From NCBI GenBank assembly GCA_021793275.1, contig JAJYTC010000013.1:1-46421 (forward strand): a stretch of 46,421 nucleotides of DNA, in the 5' to 3' direction. The translations under genes and the position numbers were made by a program. This stretch comes from Deltaproteobacteria bacterium. Its GTDB lineage: Bacteria > Desulfobacterota > Syntrophobacteria > Syntrophobacterales > Syntrophobacteraceae. Numbering within the stretch: position 1 is the first letter of the stretch; each line of letters starts with the position of its first letter. Shown piece by piece: positions 19,416 through 29,440 of the stretch. Below the pieces are notes generated by a model. The model did not search any database. It was given only the letters and a program-made list of their open reading frames with translations, and was not told the origin of the DNA.

Positions 19416-20294
19416 TTATGAGAGAAGCCCCTGGGCTTCCAGAACCTTGCTCAACCGCTCCCTGTTACTTTCCGACATGGTTACCAGCGGAAGCCTCACT
19501 TCCTCGGATTCTATTTTCCCCATCATTGCCAGGGCGGCTTTGACAGGCGCGGGGTTGGTCTCGATAAAAAGAATGTGCAGAAGAGGCAGAAGCTTGTAAT
19601 AAAGCTTGCGCGATTCCTCGAACCTGCCTTCGAAAAAGAGATTGCAAAGGTCCGCCATTTGCCTCGGGGCAACATTTGACACAACCGATATGACCCCTTT
19701 GCCCCCGACGCACATCAACGGGAAGGTCAGGTAGTCCTCGCCGGAGAGCACTGTGAAATCGTCGGCGCAAAGGGATATTATGTCGGTGATCTGTTTCATT
19801 GAACCCGCAGATTCCTTGACGCCAATGATGTTATCGATCCTGGAAAGACGCTCCATTGTGGCGGGCTCGATATTGACAGCCGTGCGGCCCGGGATGTTAT
19901 AGACGATGATCGGGATATCGACGGATTTTGCCACCATCTCGAAGTGCCGGTAGATTCCTTCCTGAGTGGGCTTGTTATAGTAGGGAGTTATCAGGAGGGC
20001 TGCATCCGCGCCCGCTTTTTTTGCATGTTCGGTCAGGGAAATCGCTTCCTCCGTGCTGTTGGAGCCGGTGCCGGCAATGACCGGAATGCGTCCCGCGGTC
20101 TGTTCGATCACGATTTCAACAACGCGCTCGTGCTCTTTATAAGAGAGGGTGGGCGATTCGCCCGTGGTGCCGCAGGGCACGATGCCGTTAGTCCCGTTCG
20201 CTATCTGGAACTCGACCAGGCTTCTAAGGCCTGCCTCGTCGATCCCGCCTGCCTTAAAAGGCGTAACAATCGCTACAATTGCACCGCTAAACAT
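19416..20294 (-). CDS. dapA: 4-hydroxy-tetrahydrodipicolinate synthase
   Basis: 292 residues, the family norm. It condenses pyruvate with aspartate semialdehyde, the first committed lysine step. MFSGAIVAIVTPF and GTTGESPTLSYKEHERV match the N-terminal signature. VYNIPGRTAVN holds the catalytic Tyr, and IIGVKESAGS holds the Schiff-base Lys. A strong GGAAGGAGG ribosome site precedes ATG 20294. It follows dapF by 13 bases. Confidence 0.97.
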   Translation of the reverse strand: MFSGAIVAIVTPFKAGGIDEAGLRSLVEFQIANGTNGIVPCGTTGESPTLSYKEHERVVEIVIEQTAGRIPVIAGTGSNSTEEAISLTEHAKKAGADAALLITPYYNKPTQEGIYRHFEMVAKSVDIPIIVYNIPGRTAVNIEPATMERLSRIDNIIGVKESAGSMKQITDIISLCADDFTVLSGEDYLTFPLMCVGGKGVISVVSNVAPRQMADLCNLFFEGRFEESRKLYYKLLPLLHILFIETNPAPVKAALAMMGKIESEEVRLPLVTMSESNRERLSKVLEAQGLLS

Positions 20295-20307
20295 TGCAGC
20301 CTCCTTC

Positions 20308-21162
20308 CTATGCTCTCAAGGTTTCGTCCCAAAGTTCGGCATCGTAGACAACCTTTGCATCGCCTTCCAGGTAAACGGCCGAGAAGCTTGTTACACTGCC
20401 TTGTGAGATTTTCTCGAAATGAATGGTCAATGTTTCCCCGCTCCTGGTGAGCACCTCCACAGGAGAATCCGTGTAATTTCTGGCGGCGGCGACAAGCGCG
20501 GCCGCTATGCACCCCGTGCCGCATGCAAGGGTTTCGCCTTCGACTCCGCGCTCAAAGGTCCTGATCTGCATGTTATGGGGACCGCTGACAAAGACGAAGT
20601 CGGCGTTGGCGCCTGCGGGCTGAAAGCGCTCGTGGCGACGAATGGCGCGTCCGCGCTCATGGACGTCCATTTGTTCGAGTTGCGCCGGCGAGTCGGCAAA
20701 AAATACCGCGTGCGGGACGCCGGTGTTTATGAAATCAAGGCTGATCCGATGCCCGTCGAGATCTATGGGAATGTCCAGCTCCAGGCCGTGCGGTTTGGGC
20801 ATCCCGACCCTTGCGCTTTGGCCCGCGACCCGGGCTTCGACGATGCCGGCAAGCGTCCTGAAAGAAAGGTGCTCCTTATCCGTTATTCCCTTGAGCAACG
20901 CGAAGCGGGCCGCGCAACGTGCGCCATTGCCGCACATCTCGGCTTCGCTTCCGTCCGCGTTGAAAAAGCGCCACGCAAAATCCGCCTCGGGATCGTTTTC
21001 TATCAGAATAAGGCCGTCGGCGCCGGCAGAGAGCTTCCTGCGGCAGGCAAGCCGGGCCAGGTCGCGCCCGTATTCTTTGGGCACCTTGAGGTCACGATTA
21101 TCTATAATTATGAAATCGTTCCCGCTGCCGGTCATTTTCGTAAACGGGATTCTAGGCCGCAT
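20308..21162 (-). CDS. dapF: Diaminopimelate epimerase
   Basis: 284 residues from ATG 21162 (MRPRIPFTKMTGSGNDFIII); the open frame continues upstream only as a shadow of lysA. Two catalytic cysteines are visible in AEMCGNGARC and LACGTGCIAAAL, together with the substrate loop FTKMTGSGNDF. It converts LL- to meso-diaminopimelate, the step needed after DapL. It starts 5 bases after the lysA stop codon. Confidence 0.97.
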   Translation of the reverse strand: MRPRIPFTKMTGSGNDFIIIDNRDLKVPKEYGRDLARLACRRKLSAGADGLILIENDPEADFAWRFFNADGSEAEMCGNGARCAARFALLKGITDKEHLSFRTLAGIVEARVAGQSARVGMPKPHGLELDIPIDLDGHRISLDFINTGVPHAVFFADSPAQLEQMDVHERGRAIRRHERFQPAGANADFVFVSGPHNMQIRTFERGVEGETLACGTGCIAAALVAAARNYTDSPVEVLTRSGETLTIHFEKISQGSVTSFSAVYLEGDAKVVYDAELWDETLRA

Positions 21163-21167
21163 TTGGC

Positions 21168-22436
21168 TCACTTGAGGCCCCCTTCGAGGAAATCCGGGAC
21201 AGTTTCGGGCCGCACGAGATCTTCCCAGGTTTCTCTTCGCCTGATAACGGAAAATTGCCCGCCGTTTACGAGCACTTCGGGAACCCGGGGGCGGGAGTTG
21301 TAATTGGAAGACATGCTGAATCCGTATGCCCCGGCGCTCATCACGGCGAGATAGTCCCCCTGGGCGGAGATAGGCAGGCCGCGGTCCCTGGCCAAAAAGT
21401 CCCCGGACTCGCAAATCGGGCCCACCACGTCGACGATTTCCGTTTCTTTCAAGTTTCTTACGACCGGCTGTACGGAATGATAGGACCCGTAGAGGCTCGG
21501 CCGGATAAGATCGTTCATGGCCCCGTCGGTAATAACGAAATTCTTCGCCGGGGTTCGCTTGGTGTAGAGCACCTTGGTGACAAAAATGCCGGCGTTTCCG
21601 ACAATAACACGGCCCGGCTCAAAAATCAGCGTGCAGTCAATATCTCCCAGTTCGTGCAAAAGCGCCCTTGCATATTCATGAGGCTGGGGGGGCGCTTCCT
21701 GGTCGTAGACGATGCCCAGGCCGCCGCCCAGATCGAGATAGCGAATATCGGCGCCCCGCAGCCGAAGCCGTTCTATAAGGGAGTGTAGCCGTTTGAGCGC
21801 GTCAACGAACGGGGTGACGTCGGTGAGTTGGCTGCCTATATGGCAATCCAAACCTACCATATCGATATTCTTAAGATTTTTTGCGTCCTCAAAGGCCCGC
21901 AGCGCACTGTCTGTCGAGATGCCGAATTTGTTTTTCTTCATCCCCGTGGAAATATAGGGGTGAGTGTTCGGGTCGATGTCGGGGTTGACCCGCAGCGAAA
22001 CGGATGCCTTCGTGTTCATGGCTTCGGCACGGCGGTTGATCTGTTCGAGTTCCTGGGTGGATTCGATATTGAACATCAGGATTTTTTCCCGAAGAGCAAA
22101 ATCGATTTCTTCCACCGTTTTGCCGACTCCCGAATAGACGATGCGCTCGGAGGGTATTTGCGCCTTGAGCGCGCGATAGAGTTCGCCGCCCGATACGATG
22201 TCCACACCTCCGCCCATAGAGCCGAACAGTTTCAAAATCGCTATATTGGAATTGGCTTTTACCGAGTAACAGGTAAGGTGCCGAGCATCGGCAAAAGCCG
22301 AATCGAAAGTCACGAAATGGTGTTTGAGAGTAGCGAGACTGTAGATGTAGCAGGGTGTGCCGACTTGTTCGGCGACAAGCTTTACAGGAACATCCTCACA
22401 ATATAGCTCCTCTCCTTTGTATTGGAAATGATGCAT
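21168..22436 (-). CDS. lysA: Diaminopimelate decarboxylase
   Basis: 422 residues, PLP fold-type III. YSVKANSNIAILKL contains the PLP lysine; GLDCHIGSQLTD, IFEPGRVIVGNAG and GPICESGDFLARDR, with the catalytic Cys, are conserved blocks. It decarboxylates meso-diaminopimelate to lysine. In this run it precedes dapF, so the lysine branch is transcribed lysA-dapF-dapA-dapB-dapL. Confidence 0.97.
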   Translation of the reverse strand: MHHFQYKGEELYCEDVPVKLVAEQVGTPCYIYSLATLKHHFVTFDSAFADARHLTCYSVKANSNIAILKLFGSMGGGVDIVSGGELYRALKAQIPSERIVYSGVGKTVEEIDFALREKILMFNIESTQELEQINRRAEAMNTKASVSLRVNPDIDPNTHPYISTGMKKNKFGISTDSALRAFEDAKNLKNIDMVGLDCHIGSQLTDVTPFVDALKRLHSLIERLRLRGADIRYLDLGGGLGIVYDQEAPPQPHEYARALLHELGDIDCTLIFEPGRVIVGNAGIFVTKVLYTKRTPAKNFVITDGAMNDLIRPSLYGSYHSVQPVVRNLKETEIVDVVGPICESGDFLARDRGLPISAQGDYLAVMSAGAYGFSMSSNYNSRPRVPEVLVNGGQFSVIRRRETWEDLVRPETVPDFLEGGLK

Positions 22437-22455
22437 TGAATTATCCTCTAATGCT

Positions 22456-23511
22456 TCAGCGGTTTGTCACCTCGACCCACTTGGACAGCAGGCCTTCTTT
22501 ATGGCTCGGCAGCGCACTTACCGCCGAGACGGCGTAATAATAATTCTCACCCCGGGTGACGCCGCGATCTATAAAGGGCGGGTGCAACACCGGACTGGCG
22601 GTGAGCCGGACAATTTCTTTGCCCTGCTTGCGATATACGTAATAGCCGGAGGTTTTGACCTGGTCTTGGCGCCAATACACTTTCAGCCCCCCATGCGTTG
22701 GTACTGTCCAGACTGAGCCGGGAGGAGGCGGCGGCATCGACTGCGGCCCCATGACGGTGATCCTGGAAGACGGCTCCCCGTAAACATTTTCTCCATCTAT
22801 ATAGCGGACCGCTACGACTCGGTAAGTAAAACTCTGTCCGGGCGAGAGCTGCTGATCGTAATAGGCGTCTCCCCTTACCAGGGGCGATACATCTTTCCAG
22901 GCGCCGGCGGCGGTGAGCCTTTGCACGCGAAAAGAGATGGTCGAGGCATCTATGGGATGCCCTTGAGTGTCCCGGGGTGTCTGTTTCCACCGGAGCAGGA
23001 TCCCGAGTTGCTGCGTTATTGCCGTGAGATCCTCCGGCCCGACCGGTCCGGGGTAGATTTTGGCTATAACCGGGTTGGAATGGCTCAAAGTTACCCCGCG
23101 GTTGTTAATGAGGGCAATCTGGTAACGATACGCCTGGTGATACGAGACGTCGTGATCGGTCCAGTGGAGCTTGCCGTCGGGTCCGGGCTCCGCGGTTGCC
23201 GCCGCGATGCTTTGGACCTGCAGTTCAGCGGGCGGGGGGCATTGGAGGCAATTGCGCTTCTTCCAACTGATATTGCTTTTCATGATCGCATAGCGAATCG
23301 TCTTCGCCTCCGCGCGAGGCAGCGGGCTCCATGAAAGCGCTACGGCACGAGGTTCGATCCTGGCGCTCAGATCGTTTATCCCGGGGGGCGGAGGCGCCCC
23401 TATAGGTTCTGGAAAGGTTTGATGTCCGCAACCTGAGATTACAGCGCTCAAAGCGCAAAGGAAGATGATCCCCAACCACCCGTGTTTGGCAAAGTCAGGC
23501 AGAATTCGCAT
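22456..23511 (-). CDS. Lipoprotein with fibronectin type III-like domains
   Basis: About 351 residues from ATG 23511; upstream in-frame ATGs overlap argH. The N-terminal hydrophobic stretch (LGIIFLCALSAVISGCGHQ) ends in a lipobox with Cys 28. The body contains two or three beta-rich segments beginning with patterns such as INDLSARIEPRAVALSWSPL and ending in YRYQIALIN, YRVVAVRYIDG or YYYAVSAVSAL, which look like Fn3 domains. It is likely anchored in an envelope membrane facing the periplasm or the cell exterior. It sits between argH and lysA in the amino-acid run without an obvious functional link. Function unknown. Confidence 0.82.
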   Translation of the reverse strand: MRILPDFAKHGWLGIIFLCALSAVISGCGHQTFPEPIGAPPPPGINDLSARIEPRAVALSWSPLPRAEAKTIRYAIMKSNISWKKRNCLQCPPPAELQVQSIAAATAEPGPDGKLHWTDHDVSYHQAYRYQIALINNRGVTLSHSNPVIAKIYPGPVGPEDLTAITQQLGILLRWKQTPRDTQGHPIDASTISFRVQRLTAAGAWKDVSPLVRGDAYYDQQLSPGQSFTYRVVAVRYIDGENVYGEPSSRITVMGPQSMPPPPPGSVWTVPTHGGLKVYWRQDQVKTSGYYVYRKQGKEIVRLTASPVLHPPFIDRGVTRGENYYYAVSAVSALPSHKEGLLSKWVEVTNR

Positions 23512-23518
23512 ATGCCCC

Positions 23519-24937
23519 CTATTCATCCGTCTCAATGTTCTTTTTCGAACCTGGTTGGCGGGACTTTAACTCCGCCTTTGCCCGTGCAATGGCTTCCTTA
23601 ACTCTGGGTGTCGCGGTCCCCCCAACCGATTCCCTGCGGTCGATGATGCTGGAAACATCGAGGTAGGCAAAAACGTCCTCATCGAAGGCTTTATGGAAAC
23701 TCTTGAGTTCGTCGAGCGAGCAATCGCCCAGTTCTTTGCCGGCCTGAATGCAGTATTGAACGATCCGGCCTGCCACATGGTGCGCTTTACGGAAAGGAAC
23801 ATCACGTCTGGCGAGGTAATCGGCCAGGTCGGTTGCCGCAGTAAAACCCTGCCCAGCCATTCTGGCCATTCTCTCGGTGTTGATGCGGATTTGAGGAAGC
23901 ATTTTACTTAGCAGGCGCAAGGTGGCCATGACCGTGTCGACGGAGTCGAAGACCGGTTCCTTGTCTTCCTGCAGGTCGCGATTATAGGCCAGGGGCAGTC
24001 CCTTGGCGACGGTCAGCAGTGCGAACAGGTTTCCATAGACTCGCCCGGTTTTACCCCGCATCAACTCCGGCACGTCCGGGTTTTTCTTCTGGGGCATGAT
24101 ACTCGAGCCCGTACAAAATGCATCGCTTATCTCGATAAACGCGAATTCGGCGCTTGACCAGATAACAAGCTCTTCGGCCATGCGACTGACGTGCATCATC
24201 AGGATAGCCGAAGCCGAGCAAAATTCTATGAGGTAATCGCGGTCGCTCACCGCGTCGATCGAATTTCCAATAACCCTGGAAAAACCGAGATGGCGGGCCG
24301 TCCATTCCATATCGGTCGAAAAAGCTGTGCCCGCGAGCGCTGCGCTTCCCAGCGGCATTACATCCGTGCGGTTCAGGCAGTCCCTGAGTCTGGCGAAGTC
24401 GCGGCCGAACATTTCATAGTAGGCCATCAGGTGATGCGAGAAAAGGATCGGCTGCGCATGCTGGAGATGAGTAAAACCCGGCATGACTACGCCGATGTGA
24501 TTTTCCGCCATTTCCACCAGGCTCGATTGGACAAGGCCGATCAGGTCCAGTATGGAGGAAATCGCTTCTCGCATGAAAAGCCGCATATCGAGGGCGACCT
24601 GGTCGTTTCGGCTCCTTGCCGTGTGGAGCTTGCCGCCGGTCTCACCAATGCGCGCGGTAAGCTCGTTTTCGATTGCCATGTGGATGTCCTCCTGGGAGGA
24701 ATCCAGTTCGATCTTGCCCCGCTCGATGTCGCGGAGAATTTCACCGAGCGTTTGCACTATCAGGGAAGCCTCCTCGTGGGGAATTATCCCGCATTCGGCC
24801 AGCATGCGGCAATGCGCAATGCTCCCCTGGATATCATGACGGTAGAGCCGGCTGTCAAAATGAATGGAGGCGGTGTAGTCCTCCACCAGCTTGTCAGTGG
24901 GCTGTTCGAAGCGTCCCTTCCATAGCTTTTCGGCCAT
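23519..24937 (-). CDS. argH: Argininosuccinate lyase
   Basis: 472 residues. It splits argininosuccinate to arginine and fumarate. The family signature SSIMPQKKNPDVPELMRGK is present, and TARSRNDQVALDMRLF and FTHLQHAQPILFSHHL are other active-site blocks. The N-terminus MAEKLWKGRFEQPTDKLVE is typical. It follows argG after a 57-base gap that contains a palindrome. Confidence 0.97.
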   Translation of the reverse strand: MAEKLWKGRFEQPTDKLVEDYTASIHFDSRLYRHDIQGSIAHCRMLAECGIIPHEEASLIVQTLGEILRDIERGKIELDSSQEDIHMAIENELTARIGETGGKLHTARSRNDQVALDMRLFMREAISSILDLIGLVQSSLVEMAENHIGVVMPGFTHLQHAQPILFSHHLMAYYEMFGRDFARLRDCLNRTDVMPLGSAALAGTAFSTDMEWTARHLGFSRVIGNSIDAVSDRDYLIEFCSASAILMMHVSRMAEELVIWSSAEFAFIEISDAFCTGSSIMPQKKNPDVPELMRGKTGRVYGNLFALLTVAKGLPLAYNRDLQEDKEPVFDSVDTVMATLRLLSKMLPQIRINTERMARMAGQGFTAATDLADYLARRDVPFRKAHHVAGRIVQYCIQAGKELGDCSLDELKSFHKAFDEDVFAYLDVSSIIDRRESVGGTATPRVKEAIARAKAELKSRQPGSKKNIETDE

Positions 24938-24963
24938 TTAAAAACTCCGGGAAAAAACTATAG

Positions 24964-24984
24964 GTCCAATAGGACCTATTGGAC
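24964..24984. repeat. 10-1-10 perfect palindrome between argG and argH
   Basis: GTCCAATAGG and CCTATTGGAC are exact reverse complements separated by one A. The surrounding bases continue weakly (CTATAG on the left, TATATAG on the right). There is no T-run on either strand, so it is not a standard terminator. It occupies the middle of the 57-base argG-argH gap. Confidence 0.8.
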
Positions 24985-24994
24985 TTATATAGCC

Positions 24995-26206
24995 CTATTC
25001 GCCTTTAAAACCCTTCTTCACGAGCGCTTCGATCCGCAGCCTCAGTCCGAGCAGCCGGATGAAACCGTTCGCTTCATCCTGGCGGTAGACGTCGTCTTCT
25101 TCGAACGTGGCGAAGTTTGGCTGGTAGAGAGAGCGCTCGGATTTGCGCCCGATAACCTGGCAACCCCCCTTATAGAGTTTCAGCCGGGCTGTTCCATAGA
25201 CGGTTTCCTGCGCAAGGTCCATCATTTTCTGCAGGTAGCTCATCTCGGGCGAATACCAGAAACCGTTGTAGATCATCCTCGAGTATTCGGCGACAAGGCT
25301 GTCGCGCAGGTGCATGACTTCGCGGTCCATGGTTATGGATTCGACCGCCTGGTGGGCTATCCTCATGATGGTGCCGCCTGGAGTTTCATAGACACCGCGC
25401 GATTTCATCCCAACGAGCCGGTTTTCAACCAGGTCCACGCGGCCGACGCCGTGTTTTCCGCCGATTTTGTTCAAATGCTGGAGAAGGGCGGCAGGAGACA
25501 TGCGCTCCGCATTGACGGCCACCGGGTTTCCCCTCTCGTAGTCGATTTCGATAATTTCAGGCTTGTCGGGAGCATCTTCAGGATTGGTCGTCATAACGAA
25601 CATGCCCGGGTCCGGCTCCATCCACGGGTCTTCGAGAATGCCTCCCTCGTAGCTTATGTGCAGCATGTTTCGGTCGCTGCTATAAGGCTTGGCCTTGGTG
25701 ACCGGGACCGGGATCCCGTGCTTTTTGGCGAATGCAATGAGATCGCTTCGCGACTTCATGTCCCACTCGCGCCAGGGCGCAATCACCTTTATGTCAGGTC
25801 TTAGGGCCATGTAGGAGAGTTCGAAGCGCACCTGGTCGTTTCCCTTTCCCGTGGCGCCATGGCTCACGGCATCCGCGCCTTCCTCGTCGGCTATCCTGAT
25901 CTGGTGTTTGGCGATCAGCGGGCGGGCGATGGACGTGCCGAGCAGGTACTGCCCCTCGTAAATGGCGTTGGCGCGAAACGCAGGGAAAACAAACTCGCCT
26001 GCGAACTCCTCTCTCAAATCTTCGATGCGGGCTTTGACCGCACCTGTCGAAAGGGCCTTGGCCTCAATGCCGTCCAGCTCCTCATTTTGACCCAGGTCGG
26101 CGGAAAAGGCGACAACTTCGCACCCGTAAGTCTCGATGAGCCATTTTAAAATGATCGATGTGTCAAGTCCGCCGGAATAAGCGAGAACAACCTTTTTAAT
26201 GCTCAT
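24995..26206 (-). CDS. argG: Argininosuccinate synthase
   Basis: 403 residues. [20 protein letters not shown] contains the ATP-pyrophosphatase SGGxD loop; [15 protein letters not shown] and [14 protein letters not shown] are hallmark substrate-binding blocks. It joins citrulline and aspartate. Downstream of argF on the same strand across a 76-base gap with a repeat. Confidence 0.97.
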   Translation of the reverse strand: MSIKKVVLAYSGGLDTSIILKWLIETYGCEVVAFSADLGQNEELDGIEAKALSTGAVKARIEDLREEFAGEFVFPAFRANAIYEGQYLLGTSIARPLIAKHQIRIADEEGADAVSHGATGKGNDQVRFELSYMALRPDIKVIAPWREWDMKSRSDLIAFAKKHGIPVPVTKAKPYSSDRNMLHISYEGGILEDPWMEPDPGMFVMTTNPEDAPDKPEIIEIDYERGNPVAVNAERMSPAALLQHLNKIGGKHGVGRVDLVENRLVGMKSRGVYETPGGTIMRIAHQAVESITMDREVMHLRDSLVAEYSRMIYNGFWYSPEMSYLQKMMDLAQETVYGTARLKLYKGGCQVIGRKSERSLYQPNFATFEEDDVYRQDEANGFIRLLGLRLRIEALVKKGFKGE

Positions 26207-26231
26207 TTGACAAAACTCCGTTCAAATAATG

Positions 26232-26249
26232 GACAGGATTGCAGGATTT
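26232..26249. repeat. AATCCTG-type repeat between argF and argG
   Basis: GACAGGATTGCAGGATT on the plus strand reads as two consecutive AATCCTG-containing units on the minus strand, related to the three-unit array at 5204-5230. It lies in the argF-argG gap. Confidence 0.65.
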
Positions 26250-26282
26250 TGAGTTGCTCAGACTGTTTTGCTGCCAATCCCG

Positions 26283-27206
26283 TCACAGCTTTTGACTGCC
26301 GATCAGCCAGTCAAGCAGCGCCATTTGGAGGTGAAGCCGGTTTTCCGCCTGATCGAAGACCGGGGCGCGCGGACTTTCAAGCACCTCGGCAGTAATCTCC
26401 TCCCCGCGGTGAGCGGGCAGGCAATGCAGCACTATCGCGTGAGGCGGCGCGCACGACAGGAGGCGCGAATTTATCTGGTAGCGCTGAAAGGCTTCCTTTC
26501 GGACCTTGGCCTCATCCTCGCGTCCCATGCTGGCCCAGACGTCGGTATAGAGCACATCGGCGTGCGATACGGCTTCGTCGGGATCGGCGATCAGCCTGAT
26601 CCTGCCATTTGCCTCACGTGCGGCGCGCTCCCGCAGTTGACTATCCGGCTCGTATCCCGGAGGACAGGCGAGATTGAGCGAAAAGCCCAGGCGAAGGGCC
26701 GCATTTATCCACGAATTCGCAACGTTGTTTCCATCCCCTATCCAGGCCACCGTGAGATTTTCGAGCGATCCCCGCTTTTCGCGGATGGTCATAAGGTCGG
26801 CAATCACCTGGCACGGATGGGAGTAATCGGTCAGGGCGTTTATTACCGGAACGGAGGCGAATTTGGCCAGTTCTTCGACGTCGCTGTGAGCGAATGTCCT
26901 GACTACTATGGCGTCGATATAGCGTGCGAGGACCCTCGCCATGTCGGACAAGGGTTCATGGCGGCTGATCTGGGTATCCTGGCCGGTCATGAAAATTGGT
27001 TGTCCTCCCAGCCGGGAAACGGCGGCTTCGAAAGAAATCCGTGTTCTGGTCGAGGGTTTTAGAAAAATCAGGCCCACGATTTTTCCTTCAAGCGACTTTG
27101 GCAGGGCGCCTGCGGCAAGCTCGGCCTTCATCTTTTCAGCTTTAGCGATGAGGCCCAAAATTTCCCCTGTGGAGAGGTCCAGGATCGAAAGCAGATCTCG
27201 CTTCAT
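26283..27206 (-). CDS. argF: Ornithine carbamoyltransferase
   Basis: 307 residues. The carbamoyl-phosphate motif is KPSTRTRISFEAAV, HPCQVIADLMTI is the second binding site, and LHCLPAHRGEEIT contains the ornithine-site cysteine. It makes citrulline from ornithine and carbamoyl phosphate. ATG 27206 overlaps the argD stop codon (ATGA), indicating coupling. Carbamate kinase, which could supply or consume its substrate, is encoded about 14 kb away on the other strand. Confidence 0.96.
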   Translation of the reverse strand: MKRDLLSILDLSTGEILGLIAKAEKMKAELAAGALPKSLEGKIVGLIFLKPSTRTRISFEAAVSRLGGQPIFMTGQDTQISRHEPLSDMARVLARYIDAIVVRTFAHSDVEELAKFASVPVINALTDYSHPCQVIADLMTIREKRGSLENLTVAWIGDGNNVANSWINAALRLGFSLNLACPPGYEPDSQLRERAAREANGRIRLIADPDEAVSHADVLYTDVWASMGREDEAKVRKEAFQRYQINSRLLSCAPPHAIVLHCLPAHRGEEITAEVLESPRAPVFDQAENRLHLQMALLDWLIGSQKL

Positions 27207-28405
27207 AGGGCTTCCTCTTTAAAGGCCTCTTCCAGAATGGTGACCATCCTGTCGACCTCGGAGCGGCCGGCAATAAGAGGCGGAACGAACCTCAAAACGG
27301 TATCGTGAGTGCAATTTATTATGGCGCCCTTCTCCATGCACCTCGAAACGAATTTTGCCCCCGGCATGTCCAGCTCCATACCCACCATGAGGCCTCGCCC
27401 GCGGACATGCTTAACGAAGGGGAATCGATCTTTGAGTTCCCCGAGCCTGGACATGAAATAGGCGCCGGTCTCGCGGACCTTCTCGAGGAAACCGGGCTCG
27501 GAAATAACCTTCAGGGTTGCCAGGGCAGCCGAAGCTACCAGCGGCCCCCCTCCGAATGTGGTGGCGTGGCTGCCGGGGGTAAAGGCTTTAGCCACTTCAT
27601 CGGTGGCAAGCATCGCCCCCATCGGCAAGCCGTTTGCCAGCGCCTTTGCCAGGGTCATTATATCCGGGCTCGCTCCCTCCTGTTCATAGGCAAAGAGTGA
27701 ACCCGTTCTGCCAAGTCCCGACTGGATCTCGTCGAAAATGAGCAGGAGATTTTTTTCCCTGCACAGCGCCTTGAGGTCTTTTAAATAGCCCGGCGCCGGG
27801 AAATTCAGGCCGCCTTCTCCCTGCGCCGGCTCGACCAATACCGCGCAGGTCTTGTCCGTAACGGCCGCCTCGACCGCTGCGACCGAGTTGAAATCTACGA
27901 AAACGAAACCTTCGACCAGGGGTTCGAATCCCTTGTGCACCTTGCTTTGGCCGGTGGCCGAAAGCGTTGCCATGGTGCGCCCGTGAAACGAATTCTTCAT
28001 CGAGATGATGTGAAACCTGCCGGGGCCGAAGAGGTCGCTGCTGAACTTCCGGGCGAGCTTTATTGCGGCTTCGTTGGCCTCGGCGCCGGAATTGCAAAAG
28101 AATACCTTATCGGCAAACGAAAGCCGTGTCAATTCCGCCGCCAGTTCAACCTGCGGATAAGTGTAAAAGAGGTTGGAGACATGGATCAGTTTCCGCGCCG
28201 CCTCCTCGATTGCCCGGGTCACTTCCGGGTGGCAGTGTCCAAGGCCGCACACGGCTATGCCCGCCAGAAAGTCGAGGTATTCTTTTCCCTTGTCATCCAA
28301 TAGACTGCACCCTTCGCCTTTTACGAAAGCGACCGGGAACCTCGAATAGGTCCCGAATATATGTTTGGCGCACGCCTGCTCTATCCCGCCATCAAATGAG
28401 CTCAT
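27203..28405 (-). CDS. argD: Acetylornithine aminotransferase
   Basis: 400 residues from ATG 28405, which overlaps the argB stop (ATGA); the longer open frame is an argB shadow. [18 protein letters not shown] and [17 protein letters not shown], with the PLP lysine in the AKALANG segment, are diagnostic of class III aminotransferases. [20 protein letters not shown] is the N-terminal ArgD block. Such enzymes often also accept N-succinyl-diaminopimelate, but a DapL route exists here. Confidence 0.95.
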   Translation of the reverse strand: MSSFDGGIEQACAKHIFGTYSRFPVAFVKGEGCSLLDDKGKEYLDFLAGIAVCGLGHCHPEVTRAIEEAARKLIHVSNLFYTYPQVELAAELTRLSFADKVFFCNSGAEANEAAIKLARKFSSDLFGPGRFHIISMKNSFHGRTMATLSATGQSKVHKGFEPLVEGFVFVDFNSVAAVEAAVTDKTCAVLVEPAQGEGGLNFPAPGYLKDLKALCREKNLLLIFDEIQSGLGRTGSLFAYEQEGASPDIMTLAKALANGLPMGAMLATDEVAKAFTPGSHATTFGGGPLVASAALATLKVISEPGFLEKVRETGAYFMSRLGELKDRFPFVKHVRGRGLMVGMELDMPGAKFVSRCMEKGAIINCTHDTVLRFVPPLIAGRSEVDRMVTILEEAFKEEAL

Positions 28406-29292
28406 CTTTTCTGCCCGCTGCCTTTCAGAATTTCGGTCCCGATTCCTGCATCTGTGAACATTTCCAGCAAAATTGCATGAGGCAGTCTGCCATCGACTAT
28501 GTGGACCTTTGCTGCCCCGGCATCGATAGCATCCAGCGCGCATCGCACCTTGGGGATCATTCCTCCCCGCAGCATCCCGCTGCGTATGGCCTCTTCGACT
28601 TCCTCCGCCGTCATGCTCGATATGAGTTCACCCTGCGCGTCGAGAACTCCGGGCACATCGGTCATGAGCAAAAGCTTATCGGCCTTAAGCGCCCCGGCAA
28701 TCGCCCCCGCAACGAGATCGGCGTTTATGTTGTAGGTTTCCCCATTTTCACCCGTGCCGACCGGCGCAACGACCGGGATTATATCGCTTTGCGAAAATAT
28801 TTGCAGTATTTCCAGGTTTATCTTCTCTACCTCGCCGACCAGCCCTATGTCGATTATCTCGGCAGGCCTGTCCTCCATGGCTTCTCGAACGATCTTGAGC
28901 TTTTTCGCCTCGATCAGCCGTCCGTCCTTGCCGCTCAAGCCGACCGCGCGCCCGCCGTGCATGTTTATTAGAGATGCTATCTCCTTGTTTACCTTTCCCG
29001 CCAGCACCATTTCCACGATGTCCATGGTGTCGGCGTCGGTTATGCGCATGCCCTGGCAAAATTCGCTTTTCTTGCCGATCCGTTCGAGCATTTTGCCTAT
29101 CTGCGGACCGCCCCCGTGGACCACCACGGGATTTATCCCGATGTACTTCATCAGGACTACGTCCTTTGCGAAGCTCTCCTTGAGATCTTCGGCCACCATC
29201 GCGTGACCGCCGTATTTTATGACAATCGTCTTCTGATAAAACCGGCGGATATATGGGAGGGCTTCAACAAGAATGTTTGCTTTTTCGATCAT
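28402..29292 (-). CDS. argB: Acetylglutamate kinase
   Basis: 296 residues, amino-acid kinase fold. [31 protein letters not shown] and [20 protein letters not shown] are conserved. A long N-terminal helix ([20 protein letters not shown]) is the type seen in hexameric, arginine-inhibited enzymes, so feedback control is likely; this is inferred from the helix only. AGGGGACGG precedes ATG 29292. It is the first gene of the arg-lys run. Confidence 0.96.
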   Translation of the reverse strand: MIEKANILVEALPYIRRFYQKTIVIKYGGHAMVAEDLKESFAKDVVLMKYIGINPVVVHGGGPQIGKMLERIGKKSEFCQGMRITDADTMDIVEMVLAGKVNKEIASLINMHGGRAVGLSGKDGRLIEAKKLKIVREAMEDRPAEIIDIGLVGEVEKINLEILQIFSQSDIIPVVAPVGTGENGETYNINADLVAGAIAGALKADKLLLMTDVPGVLDAQGELISSMTAEEVEEAIRSGMLRGGMIPKVRCALDAIDAGAAKVHIVDGRLPHAILLEMFTDAGIGTEILKGSGQKR

Positions 29293-29308
29293 TTCCGTCC
29301 CCTAAGAA

Positions 29309-29345
29309 ACAAAAATCCTCCCTTTCCGCGGCCAGCGGGAGGATT
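29309..29345 (-). terminator. Intrinsic terminator between cbiB and argB
   Basis: AATCCTCCC (29314-29322) and GGGAGGATT (29337-29345) form a perfect 9-bp stem with a 14-base loop. On the minus strand the stem is followed by TTTTTGTTT-like sequence, as in a Rho-independent terminator. It would end the cobalamin operon before argB. An attenuator role for argB is possible, because it lies 22 bases before the argB start. Confidence 0.7.
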
Positions 29346-29440
29346 GAAAAAAATGCGTCATTTTTCCCAAGAATTTAAAGGATTATGAAAACCGTTTCAA
29401 CGATTTTCCATATGAATCAAGGAATTTGCGGGACGAAACA

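Noticed and set aside
27920-27932. GGGTTCGAATCCC, resembling the T-arm of a tRNA
   Set aside because: It lies inside the well-conserved argD coding sequence and no acceptor, D or anticodon stems can be placed around it.
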